Assembly: GCA_949358305.1 (NCBI GenBank)
Contig: OX442321.1
Coordinates: forward strand, 2,381,605 to 2,445,604
Source of the DNA: Strigamia acuminata
Lineage: Eukaryota > Arthropoda > Chilopoda > Geophilomorpha > Linotaeniidae
Direction: 5' to 3'
Length of the DNA: 64,000 nt
Shown here in pieces: positions 36,304-48,698 of this stretch (the first letter of the stretch is position 1; each line of letters opens with the position of its first letter). A model generated the notes under the pieces. The model had not been told where the DNA came from, did not search any database, and was given only the letters and a program-made list of their open reading frames with translations. The translations under genes were made by a program, and so were the position numbers.

Positions 36304-38015
36304 ATGGCAACATCTGTTCCAATTTACACAGTAGATGCATTTACAAGTAACCTGTTCAGTGGCAATCCAGCAGCAGTTTGCCTGTTGGATCAGGTATATC
36401 AACTTAATTAAACTATTTTCAATCAAATCAATCCGTAAACATTAAACTTACACCAACTACGAACAACCATGAGCGATGATTACGAAACCACACATAATCT
36501 AAAGTTGAAAGTTCACCCGCATTATCAATTTAAAACATCTGCAAACCACAAAAACACATGCAAACACATCGCTCGCTGCTTTTGGATTAAATTATAATTA
36601 TTTTTGCAGGATTTGCCAGACGAAATCAAACAAAAAATAGCAACCGAGCTCAATTTATCCGAAACAGCTTTCCTGACCAAACTCAGCTGTCAGGATTCCT
36701 TTGAAAACTGTATACGAATTAGTTTATATTTATATTTTTAATTTTAATGTACGTTTTAACAGCGAACGAGTTCAAACTGCGTTGGTTTACTCCGACAAAT
36801 GAAGTCGCACTCTGCGGCCACGCAACACTGTCCGCGGCCGCAGTCTTATTCAACATTTGCGGTTCATATATCTAAAATAATCAAGTTTAACGAGCGAAAA
36901 GCAATAAATTAAAGTTGAAATAATGTTTTGGTTGTAGGAAACAAGGCCGGTCGAGTGTTTTTTCAAACTATGAGTGGTTTACTGGCTGCTCAAAGGCAAG
37001 GTGAATTTATTTCATTGGACATGCCACTCAACCAACCGCATAAACTGGATCAACAACAACACGATGGAATGAAAGCTCTGATTTCGGTTCGTTGTGATTA
37101 TTAGAACGAAAAAAGAAAAAGATAGAATTTTTTTTTTCCACGCGAGAAATTATTTGCAAATTTGCAAATTTGAAATTCCCATTAATTATTAATTGCGAGT
37201 CTCGAAGAATATCGAGATTTTCTCGTACATATTTTCCCGCTTGATTAGCGACGTTTTACATTCAAATTCCCGAACGAAACCAATCGGGCATTACAATTTC
37301 TCGATTTCTCTCGAATCGCTAACCTTTCCCACGCTTGGAAATCCAAAAAATAGCTCCGAATTTCGTATAAAAACCCCCGATTACACATTAATTTACAGAC
37401 TGTAAAAGGCGCGCTACCTTGCGACGACGTGCAGTACAACGACGCTACTAAGAAATTGCTCATTTGTCTAAGCGACACATTATCGAGGTTTGTTAACGAA
37501 AGAAAATTCGAAGAATTCTTCAAATAAATAATAGATTTTCCGTAACGTCAAGATCCCATCTGGAAAGCATCAATTTATCGTCCGAGTCGTTGCTCACTGC
37601 CCACAATTCTGGTCAAGTCAAAGGCGTCATTGTGACTCTCGGAGGGCGCAATGCCAAACCGTATGATTTCCTCTCACGTTACTTCGCTCCTTGGAACGGA
37701 ATCAACGAAGATCCAGTCACAGGTGCGAAACTGCGAATCATTAATCAATTTTCACACTTTTAAACGTCCAATTAACTATTTGCAGGCTCCGCGCACACTG
37801 TTTTAGCCCCGTATTGGGCCCAAATATTAAACAAAAACGAATTAACAGGTAATTTTTCACCTCAAAATATATAAATATATAAATATAAACATTTTTTCAA
37901 AGCTTGTCAGTGCTCCAGACGTGGTGGCGAATTGTGGCTCAAACTACGCGACGATGGACGCGTGGACGTGAAAGGAAACGCAAAAATCGTCATTCGAGGA
38001 ACTTTGAATTTATAA
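36304..38015 (+). CDS. PBLD: PBLD, PhzF-family isomerase (8 exons)
   Basis: Phenazine-biosynthesis-like domain protein (MAWBP), a diaminopimelate-epimerase-fold enzyme whose natural animal substrate is unknown. Exons: 36304-36393, 36610-36709, 36763-36861, 36938-37086, 37399-37487, 37535-37722, 37786-37848, 37903-38015, giving 296 aa (human 288). The PhzF catalytic landmarks are present: the Glu of LSETAF (E48), LCGHAT (H83) and the Asp of EDPVTGSAH. The N-terminal [21 protein letters not shown] and CSRRGGEL near the C-terminus match the family. Introns are short and canonical. The upstream region has been interrupted by the LTR element. Confidence 0.95.
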
Positions 38016-39000
38016 AAAAAAAAAAATTTTGTGTTTTAATTTTTTGTTTCTAAGTGATTTATATAAATAGCGCGTCGGGAGATAAATCCGAGTTGTGCAT
38101 TTGGGTGTTTTGCTTCGGACCTTTCTGCACTGACAAGCCCATCTGTTGAGGTTAATTGCCAGCGTGTTGTTTGCTGCTGCTGCAACATGTCCATTGGATT
38201 TGCTCCATCAACTGTTTGCCCTCCCCAGGCCCCGCTCCATTAATCCAGCGAGTGAAAACAAAAGAAACAAAGTCTACGCAGCACACACATTTACATACAC
38301 GTTTATATACAAATAGAATCTTTAAAATAGAAGAAAAAAACAAAAAAAAAACACTCAAAACAAAGAAAAAAAACATACACATGATTAAGATTTTTCACCA
38401 CACCACAAAATGTTCCTTAGTATTAATACATGCGCGGTTATCACAGAAGAATGTCCTTTTTTTTATTCCACATGTTTTTGGCACTTTTCGCCACAAAAAA
38501 AAATTTTTTAAAAATTAAATTTTTTTTTTTTTTTTTAATAAAAAAATTCATTGTACACGTTTGCACCGTTTTTATCTCCATTTTCACCATCGATTTCCCG
38601 CAACAACTTAAGAAAACAGCTCGATTCTGAAGATGACAATGACAAATCACGTGATACTGCAAAAGGGGCCTGTGGTTTGTGGGTCTGCTTCATCCACTAT
38701 GCTACGCACGCGCGTCTCCTTCTAACGACGTGCTAAGTAGCCATGTGTGGTAAAGTCACCCCACTCCACCTGCATCCGTTCGGGCGCTTACTCGCGTTGC
38801 CATGACGACGCCTCTTCTCGTGCCACCTGCACCTGCTGCTGCACTTCTTCCTTTTTCACAATAATGAATTCCCATTTCTTCAGCCGCTCCAATTTAGTCC
38901 TAAAAAGAAGAAAGAACAAAACAATTCGTTTTAAGCAACGCAATAAAACCAACAAACGCTAAAAATAACAAAATAAATATAAAAAAATAAAAAACCTCTC
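38016..39000. other. Region downstream of PBLD with possible orphan exon
   Basis: On the minus strand, 38059-38142 is an open block after a good acceptor (CCTCAACAG), beginning MGLSVQKGPKQNTQMHN and stopping after DALFI. It could be the last exon of an unseen minus-strand gene, but no partner exon was found. Homopolymer-rich AT sequence lies at 38320-38560. A GTTGCCATGACGACGCCT motif (RFX half-site-like) is at 38796-38813. Confidence 0.3.
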
Positions 39001-40760
39001 CTGCACCTGTTTCCCCACTCCAATTTATAAATCAAACATTTACTCCTCCGCACGTCTTATTTCTTCAACACACCCACACTTGTCTTCACGTCCCTCTCGC
39101 CGCGACTCCCATAAAAGCGCCAGACGAGACTACAAAAACAAACAGGAACTCGCCCGCCATGTTTATGGTACTAAAAACGACTCGAAAAGAGGTGGGGGTG
39201 AGTGTGCCTCGCACATGGTATTCTTCACCACACAGGCCCCCACACATCCACAAACAATTCTTTTATTCCTACAACATACACGACGCAGGAAAATTAAAAT
39301 CCTTTAAACACATTTATTTATTTATTCATCCATTTTTTTTCCTTCCACGGCCATACATAAGTGCTTTACCATCACGAGCACGTGCCAGACCTCATCCATC
39401 AGCGCGGGGGGCGACAAGAAGGATCTCTTACTCATCAAACAACGTTCGAACGCACAAGAAATTCTTTGATGAGATTAACACCAGCTGGCGTAATCTGTTT
39501 TGCCTTAATGCTCCGCGTTTTTGCGCAAAAGGCGAATATCTCTCCTTTTCCGCAACTGCTTCATCCTTCCAGCATCCCGTTGCCATGACGACGCCTCGCA
39601 ACGGATGCGAATCGAATCGGCGCGCACAAGGGTCAGTCGGAGCGTGACGTTCCTCGGCCAGCTGGCTCTTTCCAGCAGACCCTGATTCATAGCGATCGAT
39701 AGAAAGTGTTGACCCTTCTCCGCAAAGCTCTGGTCGAGCCATTGCTCGGACATTAAAGATTCCCCGAAGGCCATTCGCGGCTAACATCTGGACGCCGTAT
39801 AAACGGATCCCAAAACCTTCCTTCTCCCATTCCCCGACCTGCCTTAACTGCCCTCGACACGACGCGCCAAAAGCCCGCGCTCGCTGCAATGAAAAGTTGC
39901 TTAATGAAGCACATAACGCGCAGTTTGCGCAGCCAGTTTGTTCCGAGACAAGTGGATGGCCGATTTGCCGGCCCCGATATTATACATGGGGCTTTTCAAC
40001 GCATGTGTGAATCATTCGTGGATCGCCCGAGTCGCCCCCACAGCCCACACTCAAACAGAGCGTGAAACGAGAGGATTTCGTGTGAAGGAGGGAGCCGGGC
40101 GCCCGCACACACACACACACTCGCAATCTTGACCAGCTGTGAAGAATTCAAGAAGAGCGAAATGTAAAACAGGCGAGGGGAATATGAATGTGCAACACAT
40201 GGAAATGATCAAGAAAATCCTCCCTTGTCGTATTTTTGCGTACAATAAATGTGTTTTCGGGCTGGAAATTTGTGAGAAGCGGTTTGGGGATGAGTTCACA
40301 CACGTATTCCGTTGCGGGAGTTGAAAGGACTTCAACTCTACACCCCCACACCTGTGAGGAAACCAGGTGTCGTCTTGCGAGCGAGACTTGTTCGTGCTTT
40401 CGTGGTGCCGAGCGCACGTGCAGCGCGGCTATTGTGCGCTTCGTGACGGAGGAAGGAGAGAGGAAGGAAAGCCTTTGAATACATTTTGTTTGGGGGATTG
40501 CACACCTGACTCCGGTCGGACTCTGGGGATTAATTTCGGGGGATTAGGGAAGGGTGGGTGGGTGGGTGGAGATGGTTTGGTTTTTTTGGGTGGGTAAATT
40601 GTTTGTTTATGGTTTGGGAATGTCGCAGTTTCATTAATAATTTAAAATTAAATTTCCGGGAGTTTTTTTTAATGCTTGTAATGTGAATATCACGTTTTTT
40701 AGGGTCAATACTGGTAATTGTGATTATATAAATTTTTATTTTTATTAGTGGTTTTATATT
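39001..40760. other. Gene-poor GC-richer region upstream of the next repeat
   Basis: Several overlapping ORFs on both strands reflect GC-rich noncoding DNA; none shows a domain. It contains E-boxes of the CACCTG/CAGGTG type (39004, 40349, 40364, 40504) and a second GTTGCCATGACGACGCCT at 39579-39596. It probably belongs to the cis-regulatory landscape of ATOH8/net. Confidence 0.35.
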
Positions 40761-40769
40761 TTTATGTTT

Positions 40770-41085
40770 CTCAACGTAAAAATTGCAATTTTCAATGTAA
40801 AAATTGCAATTTTCAATGTAAAAATTGCAATTTTCAATGTAAAAATTGCAATCATCAACGTAAAAATTCCGAATTTAACGTAAAAATTCCGAATTCAACG
40901 TAAAAATTCCAAATTTAACGTAAAAATTCCAAATTTAACGTAAAAATTCCATATTTTTCGTAAAAATTCCAAAATTAACGTAAAAATTCCAAATTTAACG
41001 AAAAATTCCAAATTTAACGTAAAAATTCCAAATTTAACGTAAAAATTCAAAATTTATCGTAAAAATTCCAAATTTAACGTAAAAT
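40770..41085. repeat. 20-bp minisatellite
   Basis: Tandem AACGTAAAAATTCCAAATTT units, preceded by AATGTAAAAATTGCAATTTTC variants. Confidence 0.9.
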
Positions 41086-41089
41086 TTTT

Positions 41090-43620
41090 TTATATCGTAC
41101 ACATTCCTTTATTATTTTATGATTCAGTTATTCGGCCCCAAATATTCGATATTCAATGCAACATCTATAGTTAAAACCACCAAAAAAAAACCCAACCGAA
41201 AAACTACAATTAAAAATTGCCATAAAACTAACCACCAACATCCACAAAACTCCTCCACAAAATATCTCTCCTTCCACTTCCTCACCTCATAAACCCACAC
41301 AAAACCACCCAATCCAACACCCACAACCAACACCCCAACACCCACAACACACAACAATGGGCGTGACCCAGTGGATCCGAAACCAACACGAGAACACATT
41401 TCCAACATCTCACGAAACACCGAACAATTTTCTCCTGTCATGTTCAGCAGCGCAGGAAAACGAGTGTGGAGGACTCACCCACGGGGGGAAGGGAGCACCC
41501 AGATGAATCCCCGCCCCCGCCCCCACCCATCCCCCCATCCCACAACCCCCTTTCGCCCAGCTGGCCGCATCGAGCCGCGAGAGAGAGCTTTGTCCTTGCC
41601 CCTGAATGCAAACACAGATGGAGCTGAATCACACCGAGGGCAGCGCAAGCACAATACTCCCGCTGTCACGTCCGCATGTCGCGCGGCCTTCGCCGACCCC
41701 CCCAAACTTCACCTCTTTCCTCACCCTCCATTCAAACCCCTCGCAACGAGCCGCGCAACTTATGCAAACACATTTCCACCAACGCAGGTGCGCCTGAGAG
41801 GAGATTAACGAAATATATCGACTCAATTCGTCCCCGCTTTGATTAAGAAGTCGAATAATGTCTCGATACACCATTACTCCCCCTCGTGGCCTCGCCGCAC
41901 CCCCCGACACCCCCCAGTGGCAGCACCAATCTATTTCGTGCGCCGGACGAGCGCGATTCTTGTTATTCGACGAGAAAACGATTAACGAGCCAGTGCGGCT
42001 ATGTGGCGCAAACCTAATTGCTTCTCCATCTGCTTTCCGTCTCGCGCTCTTGTGACGTCATCCACTTAGTCACTCACACTGATGGAGTTGCGGATAGGCG
42101 AGTGCAACGCAATACGGACGAAGGGAGCCAAAGTGGGGGTGCAAATGATGGCCAAGAGTGAGTGAGAGAGAAAGAAAAATAAAGAAAGAAAAATATTCCT
42201 TTCTTCATCCCTCCGTCTCGAGATCTACTCATCTTGTTGCCATGGCAACGACGCCTTGTTTGTTCCGCGCATGGAAATTAGGTTAGTTTTACATAAAAAA
42301 AAATAAAAAATAAAAAAAAAATTGGCGACTCCACCTACACCCAAGTCCGGGTTCCTTGACTCGGGACTGAGGACGGGAATGCGCCCCATTCATTTCTCCG
42401 TGACAATAGCGGACCCCCGACAGTGCGGCAACACCGCAACACACCTGTCATTTTATTTTATTAAAATGACGTCACATTTTGTTAAATTTTTTAATTTCAA
42501 CTCTTCGATCGAGGTTGGCCAGAGGGAAACAGGTGTCAGGAGAGGAGGACCGGTCGCTCGCCGCGTGCTCGTGGGAATGCGTCGATTTGGCGTCTGTTCG
42601 GGCGGGATTCTTGGCAGGCGTCGAGGCGCGCTGGCGCCAGGCCCCGGGCGCGCACCGGGGTCACTTTGCACCTTGTTGCCACGCCCATTTCTTGCCTCGT
42701 GTAAATCACGGCCGCAGACAGGTGGTAAACTAGCCACAAAGTGGGAAACAGGTGCGACAAGCGCGCCGCGACGCCATTTCTTCCTCGCGAGGGGTATGGA
42801 TGATACGCCGAGCATTTAACACCTATTAATGAGCGCGCGCGTCGCCAGATGGCGTTCCTTTCGGCTCACCTGCTCGCGTATGGACGTCACGCGTGCGGGG
42901 GACGTCCAAATTAAGTTGCGGCCGACAAGTGACACGCACAATGACGCAGAGGGCGCCAGTCTGGCCCAAACACGTGCATTCCATGTGGGCCAAAATAATG
43001 AACGAGACCCCCGCTGTATTCATGCGCGGGTAGACGGCGCCGCGACGGTATGGCGGCGCACCTGCCGCGCTGCCATCCGCCGACGGCCATCCGCCGACCC
43101 CGGCCATCTTGGGGCCGATTCAACTCGTCCGCGGCTAATTTATGCACAGAGCGCAAACACGAAACACCTGCGAGGAAATTCGCTTCGATCGTGACGTAAT
43201 TGCTAAGATTCTCGCCAGGAATTATTAATAAAAGAGGGAAGGAAGATTAGGCCTGCGTTTATTATTCACACCTGTCACCCGCAGGGAAGGTCGCTTTGCA
43301 CACCTGTCCGAAAGTGTAACAAAAAGATTTTTTTTATTTTAAAGTGTCGGGATTAGACAGGTGAAAGTGATTTTTTTTTTTTTTTTTGATTGCATTTTTG
43401 GGATAACGGTGGTAAGGTGCGAAGAATTACGATATAGGTTTGTATTACGTGTGGTAAATGGTAATTACGGGAGGAAAAAATATCTGGTGGTTTTTGGTGT
43501 GATTTATAAGGGGAATTAAATTCACACGGCGAATTGTGTTATTTTTTGCGATGTTAAGTCGCGTGCGTATAAATCTTTGTTTTCGCAGTTTGAATGATTT
43601 AATTAGTGTACAGCAGTCGC
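41090..43620. promoter_or_regulatory. GC-rich E-box/RFX region, candidate enhancers
   Basis: No gene is recognised although many spurious ORFs exist on both strands. Sites visible: a perfect RFX palindrome GTTGCCATGGCAAC at 42236-42249 followed by GACGCCT, and a run of CACCTG/CAGGTG boxes (about 42443, 42530, 42718, 42750, 42866, 43061, 43165, 43269, 43301, 43359). Composition differs sharply from the AT-rich repeats on both sides. Confidence 0.4.
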
Positions 43621-43624
43621 CATA

Positions 43625-44235
43625 ATATTGTTACGAGTATAAAAACGACTAAAATTGCAATTATTACAATCAAAAATGAGGAAAAATACAAAAATTCCGC
43701 ACACAAACCTCGATAAACGATTAAAATTGCAATTATTACGATCAAAAATGAAATAAAACCCAAAAATCCCACACCCAAACGTCGACAATGCGACTAAAAT
43801 TGCAATTATTTCAATCAAAAATGAGAAAAAACACAAAAATTCCACAAAGAAACCTCGAAAAACGATTAAAATTGCAATTATAACGATCAAAAACGAAACA
43901 AAACACAAAAATCCCACACCCAAACCTCAAAAACACGACTAAAATTGCAATTATTTCAATCAAAAATGCGGAAAAATACAAAAATTCCACAAACAAACCT
44001 CGAAAAACGACTAAAATTGCAATTATAACGATCAAAAACTCAACAAAACACAAAAATCCCACACCCAAACCTCAAAAACACGACTAAAATTGCAATTATT
44101 TCAATCAAAAATGCGGAAAAATACAAAAATTCCACAAACAAACCTCGAAAAACGACTAAAATTGCAATTATAACGATCAAAAACTCAACAAAACACAAAA
44201 ACCCCACAACCAAACCTCAAAAACACGACTAAAAT
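43625..44235. repeat. About 125-bp tandem repeat
   Basis: Five copies of a composite unit containing CGACTAAAATTGCAATTATT, TCAAAAATG, ACAAAAATTCC and CAAACCTCGAAAAACG. The reading frames across it are repeat translations. Confidence 0.85.
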
Positions 44236-44768
44236 CACAATTACTTCGACCCAAACCGAAAACAAACGTCAAAAACACGACAAAACACAACAAAAACCCA
44301 ACAAAACCATCCGAAAACCTTAAACCAAACACCAAACCCCAAAAAAGCAACAACAAATCAAAAATCCAAAAAACAATCAACCCAACCCCCACCAAATCAA
44401 CGATTTTTGTTCCCAGCACTTCCCAGCAAACCACCACGCACCTATTCCCTCTCTCCACGCGAAATCAAACCACTCAGATTATCCCCACCACACTTTATTA
44501 TCATTTGTCAGTGCCCTGAATGAAACTCGAGTCACACCTGCTTATCACTTTTATCAGCCAACACCGAAAAGAATTTCTCAGCATTTTCTCTCGTCGTGGA
44601 ATGTCAAGTACAATCGTGGCGTCAAACAAACCTTAACGACCCATTCAAAACCAACAAAAAAAAGAAAAACCAACCCCCACCTTTATCCCCTCGGCCTCAT
44701 CCACCTTTCTCTTAAGACTCCAGACTCCAAACTCACAGGTGTGTAAATTCCGCCCCGAGGCGCGCGGA
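44236..44768. other. Region 3' of ATOH8
   Basis: CA-rich, with two E-boxes (CACACCTGCTTATC about 44533; CACAGGTGTG about 44735). No gene seen. Confidence 0.4.
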
Positions 44769-44948
44769 TTAAGGAAAACGAGAGAGAGAGAAAGACCTGT
44801 CGAGGATACGCTTCACCGCCAGGGGGCGGGGGTGTAAAAAGCACGCGCGAGTCCTACTCCCACACAGGTGCTTCGAAAGCCCGCGGGAGAGTGGACAGGT
44901 GGAGCCGTTTTTGGTCAAACGCCCCCATCGATTTACCGGGTGGCTTCC
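44769..44948 (-). CDS. Possible terminal exon of ATOH8
   Basis: A good acceptor (CTGTCGTGCAG) leads, in the phase left by exon 45032-45367, into 59 codons ending at a stop. The encoded sequence is basic and unlike known ATOH8 tails. In vertebrates the protein ends within a few residues of the RAKKRK motif, so an alternative short terminal exon is possible. Confidence 0.35.
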   Translation of the reverse strand, partial: GSHPVNRWGRLTKNGSTCPLSRGLSKHLCGSRTRACFLHPRPLAVKRILDRSFSLSRFP

Positions 44949-45031
44949 CTGCACGACAGTGCGCAAAAATGCGTCGAAAAAGCGCGAAATTAAATTGAAA
45001 AAAAATTTTTTTTTTTTGGTTTTGGGTTTAC

Positions 45032-46213
45032 CTTCCGTCTTCTGGCGCGTCCCTCGTTCTGTATGGTCCGGGTGCAAAGGTCGACGCACTCGGGGAAGGA
45101 GGGCGAGTCCTGGTCTTGGCTGTAGTCGGTGTCGTTGAGCGAGGCGAGTGCGAGGATGTAGCTGCACGCGATTCTTAGTATGGCCAACTTGCTCAGTTTT
45201 TGGTTGCACGAGTACGCAGGCACTGCACGTCGCAGGTTGTCGAACGCGGCACTGATGGTGTGTACGCGCGTACGTTCGCGGGCGTTTGCTTCGATTCGTC
45301 GCTCCCTCGTCATGTTCTTGTAATTTCTCTGCTTTAATTTGGCACGCGACGACGATTTCTCTTGTCCCTGAAGAAATATCAAAAGAAAAAAATTAAAGTT
45401 TCCATAAAAATCGATAAATAAACGACAAATTCGCGTAAAAATCGATAAATAAACGACAATTTTGCATAAAAATCGATAAATAAACGACAATTTTGCATAA
45501 AAATCGATAAATAAAAACCAAATTCGCTTAAAAATCGATAAATAAACGACAAATTCGCATAAAAATCGATAAATAAACGACAAAATCGCTTAAAAATCGA
45601 TAACTAAGCGAAAAATTCGTATAAAAATCGAAAAATAAACAACAAATTCGCATAAAAATCGATAAATAAACGACAAAATCGCTTAAAAATCAATAACTAA
45701 GCGAAAAATTCGTATAAAAATCGAAAAATAAACGACAAATTCGCATAAAAATCAAAAAATAAACGAAAAATTCGATAAATAAACGATAAATTCGCATAAA
45801 ATTCGATAAATAAACGAAAAATTCGCATAAAATTCGATAAACAAACGATAAATTCGCATAAAATTCGATAAAAACGACAAATTGGCATAAAAATAGATAA
45901 ACAAACAAATACTAACCTCGCTGTGTTTGATGTCGCTCCTCGAAGACGGTCCAGCGACCGAATCACATTCCCCACTGGACGCAGTGTCGCTTTCAGCAGC
46001 CTCATCTGCCCATCGTTCCTTCTTCGCCTCCACTCTCCTCGGCTCCGCAGCTTTCCTCTTATTCCGCGGTCGGATTATCGGAGCATTGAGCGATTGCGAG
46101 GGCAACGCGACCGGCCTCACGCGAAATTCCACGCTGTCGTCGCTCGTACCCGACTCGGAAGGCGGCGTGGACACGGCCTCCTCCCCCGCCACGTCCGTCA
46201 TGGGAGACCTCAC
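45032..46213 (-). CDS. ATOH8: ATOH8/Net bHLH transcription factor (two coding exons seen)
   Basis: Atonal-related bHLH factor of the Net group, which regulates development (Drosophila net: wing vein patterning). Minus-strand exons: 45917-46213 with ATG at 46201 (MTDVAGEEAVST, 95 codons, acidic and Ser-rich) and 45032-45367 (112 codons). The bHLH lies at about 118-171: basic region RIEANARERTRVHTISAAF, helix 2 QKLSKLAILRIACSYI. After it come the Net-specific DYSQDQDSPSFPECVDLCTR and EGRARRRK, closely matching the vertebrate ATOH8 tail. The exon starts after a TTGTCAG acceptor, so a 5' noncoding exon upstream is likely. An unspliced in-frame ATG at 46408 is less probable. The intron is a 31-bp minisatellite. 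The ATG is preceded by no closer in-frame start with conserved context. Confidence 0.92.
45405..45905. repeat. 31-bp minisatellite in ATOH8 intron
   Basis: Units AAAAATCGATAAATAAACGA followed by CAAATTCGCAT, with variants, fill practically the whole intron. Confidence 0.9.
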
Positions 46214-47853
46214 CTGACAAAACAAGACAAACTCACGCTCACACAATATTCCAGGTGGTCGCGACCGGCGATCACGACTGAATGGTGCGTGAAACGGGAC
46301 TCCCAGCCCGCCTACACTCCTCACAGGTTCCACGGGCTTCCCCACTACTGTGCATGACCTCACAGCTGGCCCATGAATGACGCGCATTGTCAAAAACGAG
46401 GTTTGCACACAACTGCCAATAAAAAAATAAAAAAAAACGCCTCGTTCTCGTGCACGTGGTCCGATTGACGCGATACGAAGAAAAGGGCACAGCTGGGCTA
46501 ACTCGGGACCCCTAGTGCCACTAAAAGGCTTAATTTACCCTCGTTTTCGGCTGAAACAACGACGCTAAACTCGTGTCAACAATCGGATCGGAGCAGGTGG
46601 CGTGCGCGACAGTGCCGCGACACGCTCGGACCTTTTCCAAACAAAACGACGCGAAATCGTCGGAAAACGAGACAAATAACGACCGATAAAATATAACTCA
46701 CTGATAGACGTCTCGACCGGTCACATTAGTGTCCAAAAATCCAAAAAAAAAAATTTTTTCGGTCCGAAAAAATATTTTCTCTTAAAGTTGTGTGCATGTA
46801 GGAAATGAGTGTAGTGGAACCCCTTGCCAGCGGGATGAGGCGAGGTTGAGGGCCGTCAGGACTGTTGGCGCCTGGCGGAGGCCACACGAACGCGTGGTGT
46901 GTTCTCTAGCCTCGGGGTGGGCGGCAAAGGCCACTATTTATTAGTCCGTGGCGCCTCTGGATCCGAACGGGAGGTGGGAAGGAAGGAGCGACGAAAATTG
47001 GTCGAGACGCAGACCCCGAATGAGGTGCACGAGGGGGGTAAGAGTGGGCAGGGCCGACACGGCTGCAATTTCAACTTTTTTGACCATCAGCCATGCCCCC
47101 CCTGCGTCCAAAAGTGCCCTCGTTGACCCGCACGAGTCAACTCGCGACCTGCCATTCTGATTTACGACTTTCCAAACGCTCGCAAGCCGCTTATGGAATC
47201 TCACAAAAGATCTTGGAAAATCCACCGGCCCCTGTCCCCGCCTTGGAAATCTTTAAATCCCGTTCCCCCAATTTACACCGAACGCGTGACAATTGATAAG
47301 AAATTTTTTAAAAATTAAAAATAATTTTTTTTTTTTTTTTTTATATAAAAAAATTATTATAATTTTTGTTTACCTTGTTGAGTGTTGTTGTGTTGGTTGG
47401 ACGTGGTTTGGACGTGCGGGATCGGTCGAACGCATGGTTCCGCGTCTAGGGAGCTTGTGTCAGCTGGTGCCGTCGAACCAGGTGGCTTGGTGGCAATTAC
47501 GCCCTGCAATCGCTGTATGCAGCCCGTTCGGCAGGCGAGTTCAAGCGGGAGTCGAGGAGGGCGGGGGTGGATGACAGAACGAGAAGAGAGAGAGGAGAAC
47601 CAGATGGCAATCAATCGATATTTGCCACCTACAACACAACTAGATTTGTCTTTTCTTAAATATTAACTATACTTGGGTGCGAATGAACGTCTGGGTGCTT
47701 AATTTTGCACGTTTTGAGAGTGTTTTGGGTCGGTTTATTCGTGTGGGGACATTTTTAAGTGTGGAATTCATATTTGGTGGAGATTTTGAATGAATTTTGA
47801 ATAAATTTGGAATTATTTTTTGATTTGATTTTTTTTTGTTTGTGAATTTGCAT

Positions 47854-47884
<31 letters not shown>

Positions 47885-48698
47885 TTAAATTTGTGCAATT
47901 TAATTTATTTTTGTGAAGGGGAAAAAGGGTCAGGTGTTGAGCATTTGATGTGCGGCGCGTGCTGTGGGTCTTTTAGTATGGCTTTGCTGCCACCTGTGCG
48001 TCTGATTCTCGATAAGGGACGTTGGAGCGAAAACAGGTGTATTTGCTGGGTAGGTTATTAGCGAGGAAGAACATTTAAATTTTTTATTTTTATTTATTTT
48101 TATTTTATTTTTTTTTTAAATGGAAAAACGATAAAATTTATTTATTTTTAATATTTTTCGATTTGAAAAAATATTTAAATTCGGATTTAAAATGGATTGC
48201 GTGTTTATTATGTCCCATTGTAAATTTTTAAATGATTTTTAATTGATACAATTCTTTTTAATTGTATACATTCGACGATAATTTGATTTTATCTCCGTAA
48301 ATTTCGTTCCTTGTTTACGTTTGTTTCGGTGCTGCCATTTGTGCCATCTAGTGGTGCGCCACTAAACTAAACGTTTCATTAGCGCGGTAACAAAAATGCT
48401 CGTATATCAAAATCACAATTTTTTAAAAAATAAAAATTAATTTTAAAACATTAAATAAAATCTATTCCCCCAAAAAGATTTATTCGACTAACGAAATTAA
48501 AACATCGATAACACTTCGGCAAGCTCATTTCTTTTCCCACCCGACTTGTGTACCAAACTTTACAAACATTCAAGTAGCCTTGCCACAAACCAACTGGAAA
48601 CCGTACAAGGCAACCATTTATTTACCAAATTTTTGTAATTTCTCGCGCCTGTATCTTCACTCTCTTCGGATCATTCTGGCACTTTGAATACGCATCAA
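46214..48698. promoter_or_regulatory. ATOH8 upstream region and gap to TFAM
   Basis: GC-rich from 46214 to 47290, with CAGGTG boxes at about 46251, 46594, 47478, 47931, 47991 (CACCTG) and 48032. A run of T then 19 G (47866-47884) is a potential G-quadruplex. 48060-48480 is AT-rich and featureless. The TFAM promoter should be in the last few hundred bases. No coding gene is recognised. Confidence 0.4.

Noticed and set aside
38156-43194. Many 60-165-codon ORFs on both strands (e.g. 39159-39647, 41371-41808, 42322-42819)
   Set aside because: GC-rich noncoding DNA with overlapping frames, no domain, no splice-consistent conservation.
43603-44458. Minus-strand Phe-rich hydrophobic ORFs
   Set aside because: Translations of the 125-bp tandem repeat, not membrane proteins.
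45690-46005. Extension of ATOH8 into Tyr/Phe-rich sequence
   Set aside because: This is read-through of the intronic minisatellite past the donor at 45917.
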